A stretch of DNA of 64,000 nucleotides from Parabacteroides goldsteinii DSM 19448 = WAL 12034 (GCF_000969835.1 NZ_KQ033913.1:808859-872858), one strand, 5' to 3'; shown: positions 24,856 through 34,407, numbered from the stretch's first letter. Translations and numbers: made by a program. Notes: generated by a model from the letters alone, not told the origin.

Positions 24856-25537
24856 ATATTTAATTGTTTTAGTTTACGAAGATAATGAATGTATTTGAAT
24901 CCCTGAAAGAAAAGGAGCTGCCGTTTTGTAGATTTCACAACCTGTCGTCAGAACGGACAACCCCTTTTAGCAGCATCCCCTTTTACCGCTGCAATTTTCA
25001 TTTTATTACCGAGAATGTTTTGGTTATTTGTAACTGATTCGGATTCACATTCCTATGTACATTATATGAGGATGCTGTAATCCTGTCTGAGTTCACATCT
25101 TGGGACGGTTTAAAGTACAAGTTTTGCCATATTTACAAAAGTAAATGTATGTTTTTTAATTTACTTGTATTTGCCTGATAACAAGTATTATGTTGTAAGC
25201 CTGATGTAAAATGGAGAACTGGGTATTTCTCTTTATTTATAAAAGGTGTTATTGGCGTACGACGGAAAGGAACCGACTGTTTTTGTCTTGCCAGATCGCT
25301 TATTTCTCTTTTTTTGCCGGTTTATGCTTTTCTGAATGGCAATTGCCGTAAATCGGTACTTGTTTATTTTATTATTTGATTATGTGCGGATTGGATGGAT
25401 ATGTAATGCCTGAAAACATCATAAAAAATGCCGGCTTTATTTCATATCGTCTGGTTTTAGGGAGAATAGATCTTTATATTTGTAATAATAAGCATGAAAG
25501 CAGGTAATAACCAGGCTGGCATGGAAAGGATAAAACT
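24856..25537. other. 682-bp region without a clear gene
   Basis: It holds the putative promoter of the TlpA-like gene (24878-24885), a possible 50-codon plus-strand frame at 24885-25037 (ATG...TGA; N-terminus MNVFESLKEKELPFC) with no promoter or homology I recognise, the second copy of a 14-base direct repeat ACTGATTCGGATTC (25033-25046; first copy 24139-24152), and the promoter of the next HTH gene at 25475-25482. The middle (25050-25440) shows nothing. Confidence 0.5.
25475..25482 (+). promoter_or_regulatory. -7 promoter element of HTH paralog 2
   Basis: TATATTTG, 56 bases before the ATG at 25538. Confidence 0.55.
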
Positions 25538-26503
25538 ATGAAAAGAGATTTATTGTATGATAATATACTGGATGCTATCAGGGGAAAAATACCCAACCGG
25601 GGAATACTGACGAATACGCTTGCGGATCTGTTAAATCTGGAGAAAGAAGCAGTATATCGACGGCTGCGCGGTGAAGTGGCATTTTCTTTCTCTGAGATAG
25701 CTGTTATTGCGAGTACGCTTGGAATCTCTCTTGATAACCAGGTGGGAGCCCGGTATGTTCATAGCAGGCCTTTCCAGTTGAGGCTGATTGAATATGTTGA
25801 CTCCGGTGAGATCGATTATGAGATGCTGGAACATTATATTTATATCCATAACCAGGGAAAAGAGGATAAAAAATCGAAAGTCATGGATTGCTCCGGCGTT
25901 TTGCCCCAGTCTCTTTATCTGGCATATAAAAATATATCGCGCTTTTTCCTTTTTAAATGGATCTATCAGAATAAGGACCTTGACAGGAAACTTTGTTTTA
26001 AAGACGTTTATCCGACTCAAAGTCTGGAAAAGATACAGGAGAGGAGCGTTGCGGCCGCAAAACTTATCAGCCAGACGTTTTATATATGGGATCCGTTGAT
26101 CTTTTGTTATCTGGCCAATGATATCAATTATTTTATGAGTGTCAATTTGCTGGGAAAAGAGGATTTGCAGTTGCTGAAAAAAGAGCTGTTGCAATTTTTG
26201 GATGATATGGAACTGTTGGCAATAAAAGGAAAGTTTGATGATACCGGAAACAGTGTCTATTTTTATATATCGAGTACGAATTTCGATACCAGCTACCGGT
26301 GTGTGGAGGTGAAACATTTACGTGTCAGCCTGATAAGAGCCTTTACTCTGAATGCTGTCGTTTCTTTGGACCGTCAGATGTATGAACGGATATCGGGATG
26401 GCTCCAGGCTGTGATCCGATCGTCGACAATGATCTCCGTGAGTGGTGCCAGGCAGCGTATCCGCTTTTTTGAGAAACAACGTTCCATTATTAAAGCCTTA
26501 TAG
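25538..26503 (+). CDS. Helix-turn-helix protein, paralog 2 of 3
   Basis: 321 residues, full-length homolog of the proteins at 4907-5875 and 26711-27676. Shared features: N-terminal DNA-binding-like segment (TLADLLNLEKEAVYRRLRGE then ASTLGISLDNQVG), a conserved middle (FCYLANDINYFMSVNLLGKE), FYISSTNFDTSYRCVE, and the ending SGARQRIRFFEKQR. There is no signal peptide or membrane segment. It lies in tandem with paralog 3, each with its own -7 element, so this is a duplication rather than a two-gene operon. No known family recognised; regulator is inferred from the N-terminal fold. No TTTCGAAA palindromes are seen upstream, unlike paralog 1. Confidence 0.75.
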   Translation: MKRDLLYDNILDAIRGKIPNRGILTNTLADLLNLEKEAVYRRLRGEVAFSFSEIAVIASTLGISLDNQVGARYVHSRPFQLRLIEYVDSGEIDYEMLEHYIYIHNQGKEDKKSKVMDCSGVLPQSLYLAYKNISRFFLFKWIYQNKDLDRKLCFKDVYPTQSLEKIQERSVAAAKLISQTFYIWDPLIFCYLANDINYFMSVNLLGKEDLQLLKKELLQFLDDMELLAIKGKFDDTGNSVYFYISSTNFDTSYRCVEVKHLRVSLIRAFTLNAVVSLDRQMYERISGWLQAVIRSSTMISVSGARQRIRFFEKQRSIIKAL

Positions 26504-26655
26504 GTTTTGTGAAAAAGGATATTATAGATTATTAACTGAGAATACGACTTTTATCAGCAACCAAGATTCAATGTTTGTTTGTTTTGTTAGCCTTTTTTGG
26601 GTTTTAAAAGATGCTTTACCGGATTGTCCGACAGTTAATTTATGGGTTCCTTATT

Positions 26656-26663
26656 TATCTTTG
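26656..26663 (+). promoter_or_regulatory. -7 promoter element of HTH paralog 3
   Basis: TATCTTTG, 48 bases before the ATG at 26711. Confidence 0.6.
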
Positions 26664-26710
26664 CATGAAAACTATAGATCCACTAATATCAAGACTTATA
26701 ATTCTGTAAC

Positions 26711-27676
26711 ATGAAAAAAGAACTTTTGTATGATAATTTGCTAAATGCCATCAAAGAGGAATTTCCTCAAAAAACGAATTTAGTAAATGCGCTTGTTGAT
26801 TTGTTATGTATTGAGAAGGAAGCTGTTTACCGACGTTTACGGGGAGAGGTCGCTTTTACATTTGCAGAGATCGTCACTATCGCGAATGCATTTGGAATAT
26901 CATTGGATAACCTAGTCGGTACAGTTACTGCAAAAAGCAGGCCGTTCCAATTGAAATTGGTGGATTTTGTGAATCCGATGGAGACTGATTATGATATGCT
27001 GGATCAGTATATCGATATATTAGGTCTGGCACGCGAAGACGATAGGGCCGAACTGATCGATTGTACGAATATCTTGCCTCAGCAGCTTTATATGAAATAT
27101 AAATATATTTCACGTTTTTATCTTTTCAAGTGGTTGTACCAATGCGGAACTCCAGGAAAAACAAAGCGTTTTGAAGAGATAGAGGTCACCGACCGCTTTC
27201 TGGGAATACAGTTGGCCGGGGTAGAAGAAGCACGGCATATCCATCATTCATATTACATACTCGATCCGTTGATATTTCATTATCTGGTAAATGATATTAA
27301 TTATTTTATGAGTATTCATCTGATCGGGAAAGAGGATGTAAAATATCTGAAGAATGAACTGATGGATTTGTTGGATGAAATGGAGAAACTTGCAACACGC
27401 GGCTATTTTGAAGAGACCGGGAATAAAGTCTTTATCTATATATCGAGTGTGAATTTTGATACGAGTTATTGGTGCGTCCAGATAAAAAACTACCATATCA
27501 GCCTGATAAAAACATTCATCCTCAGTTCGGTCGCCTCCCTGGATGAGGGGACTTACGAGAAGTTGCGGAAATGGTTAAGAGCCCTGATCCGTTCTTCTAT
27601 CATGATTTCAGTCAGTGGTGAGAGGCAGAGGATCGCATTTTTTAAAGCACAGCGTGAACTGATTCAAAATTTGTGA
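26711..27676 (+). CDS. Helix-turn-helix protein, paralog 3 of 3
   Basis: 321 residues, same length as paralog 2 and clearly its closest relative here (IEKEAVYRRLRGEVAFTFAE, YLVNDINYFMSIHLIGKED, YISSVNFDTSYWCVQIKN, SGERQRIAFFKAQRELIQNL). Likely DNA-binding N-terminus of about 70 residues and a helical C-terminal domain of about 250. The most conserved surfaces are the recognition-helix region and the C-terminal QRI-FF--QR motif, which suggests that both DNA contact and an oligomer or partner contact are kept. Divergence elsewhere suggests different inputs. Function unknown. Confidence 0.75.
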   Translation: MKKELLYDNLLNAIKEEFPQKTNLVNALVDLLCIEKEAVYRRLRGEVAFTFAEIVTIANAFGISLDNLVGTVTAKSRPFQLKLVDFVNPMETDYDMLDQYIDILGLAREDDRAELIDCTNILPQQLYMKYKYISRFYLFKWLYQCGTPGKTKRFEEIEVTDRFLGIQLAGVEEARHIHHSYYILDPLIFHYLVNDINYFMSIHLIGKEDVKYLKNELMDLLDEMEKLATRGYFEETGNKVFIYISSVNFDTSYWCVQIKNYHISLIKTFILSSVASLDEGTYEKLRKWLRALIRSSIMISVSGERQRIAFFKAQRELIQNL

Positions 27677-27796
27677 TCTTTTCTATCTATAAAGAGTATC
27701 AGAAACTTACCTGTAAAAAGGTGGTTTTATGTTGGATATCGTAAAAAAAGATATAAAAATAAGCATCCAAAATTTGGAGCGTATAAATCTTTTACC

Positions 27797-27804
27797 TACT
27801 TTTG
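27797..27804 (+). promoter_or_regulatory. Promoter of the tRNA-Ser genes
   Basis: TACTTTTG with TTTG 20 bases upstream, about 73 bases before the first tRNA-Ser. Confidence 0.65.
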
Positions 27805-27876
27805 CACCCGTAAACAAGAAACGTCAACTGCTTTGAAAAGCAACCTCTAAAGAGGTGTTGATAATTTTGATTTATT

Positions 27877-27961
27877 GGAGAGATGGCAGAGTGGTCGATT
27901 GCGGCGGTCTTGAAAACCGTTGAACTGAAAGGTTCCTGGGGTTCGAATCCCTATCTCTCCG
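27877..27961 (+). tRNA. tRNA-Ser (TGA)
   Basis: Class II tRNA; acceptor GGAGAGA/TCTCTCC with discriminator G, anticodon loop CTTGAAA, anticodon TGA, long variable arm. Confidence 0.95.
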
Positions 27962-27964
27962 CAG

Positions 27965-27989
27965 AAGCAGCATAAAAGCTGCTTTTTTA
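27965..27989 (+). terminator. Terminator between the two tRNA-Ser genes
   Basis: AAGCAGC (27965-27971) pairs with GCTGCTT (27978-27984), followed by T-run. It would reduce transcription into the second tRNA-Ser. Confidence 0.65.
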
Positions 27990-28029
27990 TTATATATGGA
28001 GGGCTATATGTTCTCCGTTCTTCACAAAA

Positions 28030-28117
28030 GGAGAGATGCTCGAGTGGTTGAAGAGGCACGCCTGGAAAGCGTGTAAACCCCTAAAGGGTTTCGCGGGTTC
28101 GAATCCCGCTCTCTCCG
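28030..28117 (+). tRNA. tRNA-Ser (GGA)
   Basis: Class II tRNA; acceptor GGAGAGA/TCTCTCC with discriminator G, anticodon loop CTGGAAA, anticodon GGA, variable arm with CCCCTAAAGGG. Acceptor stem is identical to that of the tRNA-Ser 68 bases upstream. Confidence 0.95.
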
Positions 28118-28135
28118 CAGTCCGTACTGCGAGTT

Positions 28136-29479
28136 TTATCTTTTTACCTTTTTTATTTTCTTATATACATAGATGAAGGCTGGAATCAGAAATAAATCCG
28201 CAGCCATCCAGGCAGTCGCATCGCCGAAGCAAACGGCCATAAATCCAAAAGCAGGTACCGCATAAATACTGACCAGCGTACGGGCAATCATCTCGGATAC
28301 GCCAGACAGCATGGCTAGATTCGTAAATCCGGCTCCCTGGATTGTATAACGCAGGATACACAGAATCCCCAGAATCGGAAAGAATGAGCAGGAGATATGC
28401 AGGAACTGAACGGCATCATTTATGATTTCCGTCTCGGAAGGATCGACAAAGATCAGCGTCAGTTCGCGTGATGCCAGCATCAGTATAAGGAAAGAAAATG
28501 CGGCATAGACAATCATCATCAATCCGCTTGCCTTAATACCCAGCCAGATACGTTCCGGCTTTCCGGCTCCGTAATTCTGTCCGGTATAAGTGGCCATGGC
28601 AATCCCCAGGCTTTCGAACGGGCAGATAAAGAACGATTTGATGCGCACAGCCGAAGCAAACGCAGCAATGCAGGCCGATCCCAGTGCGTTATTAGCACTC
28701 TGCAACATAATGCTGCCGATTGCCGTGATGGAAAACTGAAGTCCCATCGGCACACCAATCCACATCAGATTCCCTGCCAGGTTGGACCGAAACTTCCGTT
28801 CTTCCCGCGTGCTCCTTAATATTTCAAAGCGGCGATACATATAAATGTAGCAGAGAACGGCCGATATACCTTGTGAAAGAAGCGTTGCAATGGCTGCCCC
28901 GGCAACTCCCCATTTAAATACCAGGATGCAAACCAAGTCGAGAATCACATTGAGTATCGTTGAAAAAAGCAGGAACCAGAATGGAGTCTTGCTATCGCCC
29001 AGTGCACGGATGACGCTGGAAAGCAGATTATAGAAAAATGTACACGGAACGCCGATAAAAGTAACCAGCAAATAGAAATAAGCATCCCTGAATATATTCT
29101 CCGGCGTCTGCATGATCCTTAAAATATCCCGGCAATAGAGACTTGTAACGACTGCAATAATAACCGACATGACAGCCGCCAGTTGCAGGCTGATAGAAAC
29201 ATACCGCCTCATCGTGCTGTAATCCCTGGCTCCGAACTTCTGCGCTACCGGTATGCCGAATCCCGCACAACACCCGTTGCAAAACCCGATGATAAGAAAA
29301 ATGACGGAAGTACTGGCACCGACAGCCGAGAAAGCATCGATCCCTAAAAACTTGCCAACAATAGCCGCATCGATCAAAGAGTAGGTCTGTTGGAGTAAAT
29401 TGGCTAAAAGTACCGGCATCGCAAAGTTGAAGATCAACGGTAATGCAGCGCCGGAGGTCATTTCTTTTGAAGTTCCCAT
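28136..29479 (-). CDS. MATE family efflux transporter
   Basis: 447 residues, about 12 membrane helices, inner membrane. Start chosen at 29479 (MGTSKEMTSGAALPLIFNFA): the upstream ATG at 29506 falls inside the -7 element (minus-strand TACCTTTG, plus 29504-29511) and could not be translated from that promoter. Typical segments: LIDAAIVGKFLGIDAFSAVG near the start and GIAMATYTGQNYGAGKPERI in the second half. The branch resembles YpnP/NorM-like Bacteroidota MATE proteins. Substrate unknown; it is only distantly similar to the MATE gene at 1825-3180. Confidence 0.88.
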   Translation of the reverse strand: MGTSKEMTSGAALPLIFNFAMPVLLANLLQQTYSLIDAAIVGKFLGIDAFSAVGASTSVIFLIIGFCNGCCAGFGIPVAQKFGARDYSTMRRYVSISLQLAAVMSVIIAVVTSLYCRDILRIMQTPENIFRDAYFYLLVTFIGVPCTFFYNLLSSVIRALGDSKTPFWFLLFSTILNVILDLVCILVFKWGVAGAAIATLLSQGISAVLCYIYMYRRFEILRSTREERKFRSNLAGNLMWIGVPMGLQFSITAIGSIMLQSANNALGSACIAAFASAVRIKSFFICPFESLGIAMATYTGQNYGAGKPERIWLGIKASGLMMIVYAAFSFLILMLASRELTLIFVDPSETEIINDAVQFLHISCSFFPILGILCILRYTIQGAGFTNLAMLSGVSEMIARTLVSIYAVPAFGFMAVCFGDATAWMAADLFLIPAFIYVYKKIKKVKR

Positions 29480-29503
29480 AACTATTTCCCTAAACAATCG
29501 CCG

Positions 29504-29511
29504 CAAAGGTA
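29504..29511 (-). promoter_or_regulatory. -7 promoter element of the second MATE gene
   Basis: Minus-strand TACCTTTG, 25 bases upstream of the chosen ATG; it decides the start. Confidence 0.65.
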
Positions 29512-29646
29512 ACGATTTTATATCAAAAAGGACTGGGATACACTTATAAAATCTGTCGATGTTTATTATGCCCTGTTTTCAAAACATTTTGCATTCTACC
29601 ATAGTTCTTTTATAAACAAAACATAAAAGAAAAAGTACATATAATT

Positions 29647-31386
29647 ATGGCAAAGAATGTAGCGGAACAATTAGTCGACACGCTTGAAAAGGCAGGCGTA
29701 AAACGTATCTATGCTGTCACGGGAGACAGCTTGAATGAGGTAAACGAAGCAGTGCGTAAAAGCGGAAAGATCAAATGGATCCACGTCCGCCACGAAGAAA
29801 CAGGCGCTTTTGCCGCCGCCGCCGAAGCGCAATTGAACGGCGAACTGGCCTGCTGTGCGGGAAGCAGCGGCCCCGGGCATGTCCACCTGATCAACGGGTT
29901 ATATGACGCCCAACGTTCGGGAGCACCGGTGCTGGCCATCGCATCCACATTGCCGACCCACGAGTTCGGAACGGAATATTTTCAGGAAACCAATACAATC
30001 AAATTATTTGAAGATTGCAGTTATTACAACCAGGTCGCGACAACGCCCGAACAGTTCCCTCGCATGTTGCAGGGAGCCATACAGGCTGCCCTTTCTTTCC
30101 GCGGAGTAGGAGTGATCGGTCTGCCCGGCGACCTGACTTCGAAGACTGCAACGTCGGGCGAATCATCCCAGCAGCCTTTCCCGACCAAACAGCGCGTCTG
30201 CCCCTCGGCAGAAGAGATCGACGCATTGGCCGACCTGCTGAACAAAGCGGAAAAAGTAACCATTTTCTGTGGGATAGGAGCGAAAGACGCCCATAAGGAA
30301 CTGGTCGAATTATCCCTGCGCCTGAATGCCCCGGTGGCATATTCTTTCAAAAGTAAAATGGAAATCCAGTACGATAACCCGAACGAAGTGGGTATGACCG
30401 GCCTGCTGGGAATGCCTTCCGGCTATTACAGCATGCACGAAGCGGAAGTCTTATTGTTGTTGGGTACGGATTTCCCTTACGAAGCCTTTATGCCGCAAAA
30501 CAATACAATCGTGCAGGTCGATATCCAAGCAAACCGTCTGGGGCGTCGTGCCAAAATAAAGATGGGGCTCTGCGGCGATGTGAAAGATACCTTACAGGAA
30601 CTGCTCCCTCTGGTCCGTCAGAAAACGAATGACAGCTTCCTGCGTGAACAACTGGCCCATTACGACAAGGTAAAGCGAAACCTGCGCTCGGCCGCCGAAG
30701 TAAAAGGCAAAGATGAAAAGATCCATCCGGAATATGTCATTTCCCTGATCGACGAACTGGCTTCAAAAGATGCCGTCTTTACGGTCGATACGGGCATGAC
30801 CTGCGTATGGGGCGCCCGTTACCTGCAGGCAACCGGAAAACGGAAGATGCTGGGATCGTTCAACCACGGTTCGATGGCGAATGCCATGCCGCAGGCCATA
30901 GGGGCGGCACTGGCTTATCCCGGTCGTCAGGCGGTTGCTCTCTGTGGCGATGGCGGTCTTTCGATGATGTTGGGCGACCTGGCGACGATCGTGCAATATA
31001 AACTGCCGGTCAAGCTGATCGTCTTCAACAACCGTTCGTTGGGAATGGTCAAACTGGAAATGGAAGTCGCCGGACTACCGGACTGGCAGACAACGATGCT
31101 AAATCCCGACTTTGCCCGCGTTGCCCTCTCGATGGGAATGGCGGGATACAATGTCAGCAATCCGGATGATGTGCTGCCGACGCTGACAAAGGCCTTTGCC
31201 TCCGACGGTCCCGTCCTGGTCAATATCATGACCGATCCGAATGCCCTGGCGATGCCTCCGAAGATCGAGTTCACCCAAATGCTCGGATTTGCGCAGACCA
31301 TGTATAAACTGCTGATGGAAGGCCGCTCAAAAGAAGTAATGGATACGATCGATACAAATCTGAAGCACTGGAAAGAAGTCTTCTAA
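29647..31386 (+). CDS. poxB: Thiamine-dependent pyruvate:quinone oxidoreductase (PoxB type)
   Basis: 579 residues, close to the 572 of E. coli PoxB. The enzyme oxidises pyruvate to acetate and CO2, passing electrons through FAD to membrane quinone. Three domains: PYR domain (1-180; VTGDSLNEVNEAVRKSGKIK, HVRHEETGAFAAAAEAQ with the cofactor-activating Glu), central FAD domain (about 190-340), and PP domain (about 360-540) with the TPP motif GDGGLSMMLGDLAT followed by FNNRSLGMVKLE. The C-terminal tail (SKEVMDTIDTNLKHWKEVF) resembles the amphipathic membrane-binding tail of PoxB. It is a single-gene unit. In an anaerobe the quinone would be menaquinone; that is inferred. Confidence 0.9.
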   Translation: MAKNVAEQLVDTLEKAGVKRIYAVTGDSLNEVNEAVRKSGKIKWIHVRHEETGAFAAAAEAQLNGELACCAGSSGPGHVHLINGLYDAQRSGAPVLAIASTLPTHEFGTEYFQETNTIKLFEDCSYYNQVATTPEQFPRMLQGAIQAALSFRGVGVIGLPGDLTSKTATSGESSQQPFPTKQRVCPSAEEIDALADLLNKAEKVTIFCGIGAKDAHKELVELSLRLNAPVAYSFKSKMEIQYDNPNEVGMTGLLGMPSGYYSMHEAEVLLLLGTDFPYEAFMPQNNTIVQVDIQANRLGRRAKIKMGLCGDVKDTLQELLPLVRQKTNDSFLREQLAHYDKVKRNLRSAAEVKGKDEKIHPEYVISLIDELASKDAVFTVDTGMTCVWGARYLQATGKRKMLGSFNHGSMANAMPQAIGAALAYPGRQAVALCGDGGLSMMLGDLATIVQYKLPVKLIVFNNRSLGMVKLEMEVAGLPDWQTTMLNPDFARVALSMGMAGYNVSNPDDVLPTLTKAFASDGPVLVNIMTDPNALAMPPKIEFTQMLGFAQTMYKLLMEGRSKEVMDTIDTNLKHWKEVF

Positions 31387-31398
31387 CCAAAAAATAAA

Positions 31399-31406
31399 TA
31401 TCTTTG
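31399..31406 (+). promoter_or_regulatory. -7 promoter element of the esterase gene
   Basis: TATCTTTG, 31 bases before the ATG at 31436. Confidence 0.6.
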
Positions 31407-31435
31407 CTTTCAACTAATAAATTCTATACAAGATT

Positions 31436-32245
31436 ATGAAAGCAAAGATATTTTTTTTGTCTCTGGTCGCTTTTTTCGCCTTGTCCGTTCAGGCGGCGGT
31501 TGTCGATACGATTCATGTACGCAGTGACGCGATGAATAAAGAGATTCAGACCGTTATCGTCCTGCCGGGAAGTGGAAGGACAACGGCTCCGGTCATTTAT
31601 TTACTGCACGGGCATGGAGGAAATGCCAAAACCTGGATCGGTCTGAAACCAAATTTACCCGAAATCGCTGACCAATATGGAATCATATTTGTGTGTCCGG
31701 ATGGCAAGAACAGCTGGTATTGGGACAGTCCGGTCAATCCTTCTTACCGCTATGAAACTTTTGTCGCTAAGGAGCTGGTCAATTATATCGACGCCAACTA
31801 CCCGACAATAAAAGACCGCACGGCACGCGCCATCACCGGTCTGAGCATGGGAGGCCATGGTGCCATGTGGCTCTCGTTCCGTCATAAGGATATTTTCGGT
31901 GCAGCCGGAAGCACAAGCGGCGGTGTCGATATCCGTCCTTTCCCCAATAACTGGAATATGAGTGAATGGCTGGGCAAAGAAAGTGAAAATCAAGAAGTAT
32001 GGGAGAAACATACGGTCATCAACCTGGTTGAACATCTAAAGAACGGTGATTTAGCTTTGATCTTTGATTGCGGTTACAGTGATTTCTTCTTTGAAGTAAA
32101 TAACAATTTCCATGAAAAGCTGCTGAAATACAAGATCGACCACGACTTCATTGTCCGCCCGGGTGCGCATAATGGCGACTATTGGCGCAATTCCATTGAC
32201 TATCAGATAGTATTCTTCAATAAATTTTTCAACAGAAATAAATGA
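31436..32245 (+). CDS. Secreted alpha/beta-hydrolase esterase
   Basis: 269 residues with a signal peptide (residues 1-20, ending VQA). The fold is that of the esterase D / tributyrin esterase / mycolyltransferase-like group: HGHGG oxyanion region (59-62), nucleophile Ser137 in GLSMGGHGA, a likely Asp in IFDCGYSDFFFE and the final His in RPGAHNGDYW. Such periplasmic esterases often remove acetyl or feruloyl groups from glycans, but nothing nearby fixes the substrate; PoxB lies upstream and a convergent folate gene downstream. Family is well supported, substrate unknown. Confidence 0.85.
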   Translation: MKAKIFFLSLVAFFALSVQAAVVDTIHVRSDAMNKEIQTVIVLPGSGRTTAPVIYLLHGHGGNAKTWIGLKPNLPEIADQYGIIFVCPDGKNSWYWDSPVNPSYRYETFVAKELVNYIDANYPTIKDRTARAITGLSMGGHGAMWLSFRHKDIFGAAGSTSGGVDIRPFPNNWNMSEWLGKESENQEVWEKHTVINLVEHLKNGDLALIFDCGYSDFFFEVNNNFHEKLLKYKIDHDFIVRPGAHNGDYWRNSIDYQIVFFNKFFNRNK

Positions 32246-32301
32246 TCGACGCGTTGAATCATGATTGATCAGATATGAATATTTATTTATAGTATCCGGT
32301 T

Positions 32302-32405
32302 GTAACCAATTCCCCTCTTGAGAGGGGATAAGGGGTGTGTTAACGCCAGTTATAAGGCAGAACTATAACACACCCCCTGCCCCCTCTCAAGAGGGGAAAG
32401 GTTAC
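32302..32405. repeat. Large inverted repeat between convergent genes
   Basis: Arms of about 40 bases (32302-32342 and 32366-32405) are reverse complements with a few mismatches; each arm contains the palindrome CCCCTCTTGAGAGGGG or its near copy CCCCTCTCAAGAGGGG. It separates the esterase end from the end of the formate-tetrahydrofolate ligase gene and can end both transcripts. It looks like a dispersed repeat family. Confidence 0.8.
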
Positions 32406-32452
32406 CCCTGTTACTATAAACAAATCCTTCTTATCTAATTTTCAATTTTCAA

Positions 32453-34120
32453 TTAACTAAGTCCTTCGATCAGCCCGTTCACTATGTCGATCCGTTTTGC
32501 CTGCGGGTCTTTCGGGAGTCCCGGCATACGCATGATCTCACCCATGATGACAACGATCATTTCGGCGCCGTTGTTGATGATGATATCGCGCACTTTCAGT
32601 TCGAAGTCTTTGGCAACGCCGTAAGCCTTCGGGTCGGAAGAGAATGAGTATTGAGTCTTGGCGATACAGATCGGGTAGTGGGAGATACCCAGGCTTTCGA
32701 TCTGTTTGATCTTTTTGTCCGCCAATGTCGTATAAGTGACCGAGGCCGCACCGTAGATTTCTTCGGATACCTTTTTGATCTTGTCGCGTACATTGTCTGT
32801 ATCTTCGTAGATCAGCTTCAACTCGCCTGACGGCTTGTTTTCGATCGTATCTACTACCAGCTTGGCCAGTTCCACGCCACCTTCACCGCCTTCGGCGAAT
32901 ACGCTGTTCATGGCGAAGCCTACACCCAGCTCTTTGCAATGTTCGGCAACCAGAGCGATTTCTTCGTCCGTATCGGTAGCATACCGGTTGAAGGTAACGA
33001 TCACTTCCTGACCGAAACGTTTCATATTGGCCACATGCTTGTCGAGGTTGGCAAAGCCGTTGCGCAGACCTTCGATGTTCTGTTCCTTGATCTGTGATTC
33101 AGGAACGCCGCCGTGCAGCTTCAAGCTCTGTGCGGTAGCAACGATAACCGTCAGTTTCGGTTTCAGGCCGGCTTTGCGGCATTTGATGTCGAAGAACTTT
33201 TCAGCACCCAGGTCGGCACCGAAACCAGCTTCCGTGATCACATAATCGCCGTAGGTAAGCGCCATCTTTGTCGCGATGATCGAGTTACAGCCGTGGGCGA
33301 TGTTGGCGAACGGGCCGCCGTGCACGAAAGCAGGCGTATTTTCTGTTGTCTGCACCAGGTTAGGCAGAAGGGCGTCTTTCAGCAGTACGGTGATCGCTCC
33401 GGCAACACCCAGGTCGTTGACTGTAAACGGCTGATCGTCGTTTGTATATCCCAGCAGGATATTACCGATGCGGCGTTTCAAGTCTTCCAGATCGGTAGCC
33501 AGACAAAGGATAGCCATCATTTCGGAAGCCGGCGTGATGTCGAATCCTGTCTCTGTTGGAACACCGTTTGCCGAGCCTCCCAGGCCGGATACGATATTGC
33601 GCAGGCTACGGTCGTTTACGTCGAGCACGCGTTTCCATTTGATCTCTTTCAGCCCTTCGCAGGTGTTGCGTGTCTGATAGATATAATTATCCAGCAACGC
33701 CGTGATCATGTTGTGGGCAGATGTAACCGCGTGGAAATCGCCGGTGAAATGCAAGTTGATGTTTTCCATCGGCAGTACCTGTGCGTATCCGCCTCCGGCT
33801 GCTCCGCCCTTCATACCGAAACACGGACCCAGCGAGGGTTCACGCAGGGCGGCGACTGCTTTTTTGCCTATCTTGTTCAGGCCCAGGGCCAGACCGATAG
33901 ATACGGTTGTCTTACCGATACCTGCTTTGGTAGGCGTGATGGCCGTTACCAGGATCAGGTTATGTTCTTTGATTTTCTCTTCATCGATCAGGTGAAGGGG
34001 CACTTTGGCGATATACCGACCATAGTTTTGTACTTCTTCGCGCGGAATACCCAAACCCGTGGCAACTTCCTTTATTTTGCGAAGGGAGACTTCTCTTGCA
34101 ATTTCTATATCCGATTTCAT
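32453..34120 (-). CDS. fhs: Formate-tetrahydrofolate ligase
   Basis: 555 residues, normal length. It makes 10-formyl-tetrahydrofolate from formate, ATP and tetrahydrofolate, feeding purine and methionyl-tRNA formylation. The nucleotide loop reads [20 protein letters not shown] (about residues 62-81; the common form is TPxGEGKTT), followed by [23 protein letters not shown] and a late [11 protein letters not shown] ending typical of the family. Minus-strand TACTTTTG at 34147-34154 is its likely promoter. A single-gene unit, convergent with the esterase. Confidence 0.95.
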   Translation of the reverse strand: MKSDIEIAREVSLRKIKEVATGLGIPREEVQNYGRYIAKVPLHLIDEEKIKEHNLILVTAITPTKAGIGKTTVSIGLALGLNKIGKKAVAALREPSLGPCFGMKGGAAGGGYAQVLPMENINLHFTGDFHAVTSAHNMITALLDNYIYQTRNTCEGLKEIKWKRVLDVNDRSLRNIVSGLGGSANGVPTETGFDITPASEMMAILCLATDLEDLKRRIGNILLGYTNDDQPFTVNDLGVAGAITVLLKDALLPNLVQTTENTPAFVHGGPFANIAHGCNSIIATKMALTYGDYVITEAGFGADLGAEKFFDIKCRKAGLKPKLTVIVATAQSLKLHGGVPESQIKEQNIEGLRNGFANLDKHVANMKRFGQEVIVTFNRYATDTDEEIALVAEHCKELGVGFAMNSVFAEGGEGGVELAKLVVDTIENKPSGELKLIYEDTDNVRDKIKKVSEEIYGAASVTYTTLADKKIKQIESLGISHYPICIAKTQYSFSSDPKAYGVAKDFELKVRDIIINNGAEMIVVIMGEIMRMPGLPKDPQAKRIDIVNGLIEGLS

Positions 34121-34146
34121 GTGCTTATGTAAGTTTAAAGAGGCAA

Positions 34147-34154
34147 CAAAAGTA
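34147..34154 (-). promoter_or_regulatory. -7 promoter element of fhs
   Basis: Minus-strand TACTTTTG, 27 bases upstream of the ATG. Confidence 0.65.
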
Positions 34155-34377
34155 TATTATTTTTAATTAAATAACAAAATGATAGAATGAAAGGTTGTAA
34201 TACCTGATAACTGTGTAAAATTAGTGTTATATTGATAAAAGTTACCAAAAGGAGGCTGGCAATGATTCTTTGTTAAGTGAAGTGCGCGTTTTTCAACATA
34301 TTTGTAATCTTCAGTTGACAAAAACAGTGCATTTCGACAGTTCTTGTATTAAAGAACTTTAAAATATAGATAAAGGG

Positions 34378-34407
34378 TTGTGGTGTATGATAATTTGTCT
34401 AATTTTG
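34378..34407 (+). promoter_or_regulatory. Full -33/-7 promoter of the orphan gene at 34514
   Basis: TTG (34378-34380), exactly 19 bases, then TAATTTTG (34400-34407). Best plus-strand promoter in this region. Confidence 0.7.

Noticed and set aside
24885..25037. 50-codon plus-strand frame beginning MNVFESLKEKE
   Set aside because: Plausible composition but no promoter, no homology I recognise and it overlaps the likely promoter of the TlpA-like gene; kept only as a note in the region entry.
23648..28117. tRNA-bounded segment as an integrated element
   Set aside because: No integrase, no att-like duplication of a tRNA end and no mobility genes; only the 14-bp direct repeats around the TlpA-like gene hint at exchange.
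33113..34132. 339-codon open frame on the plus strand
   Set aside because: Complement of fhs; composition is that of an antisense shadow.
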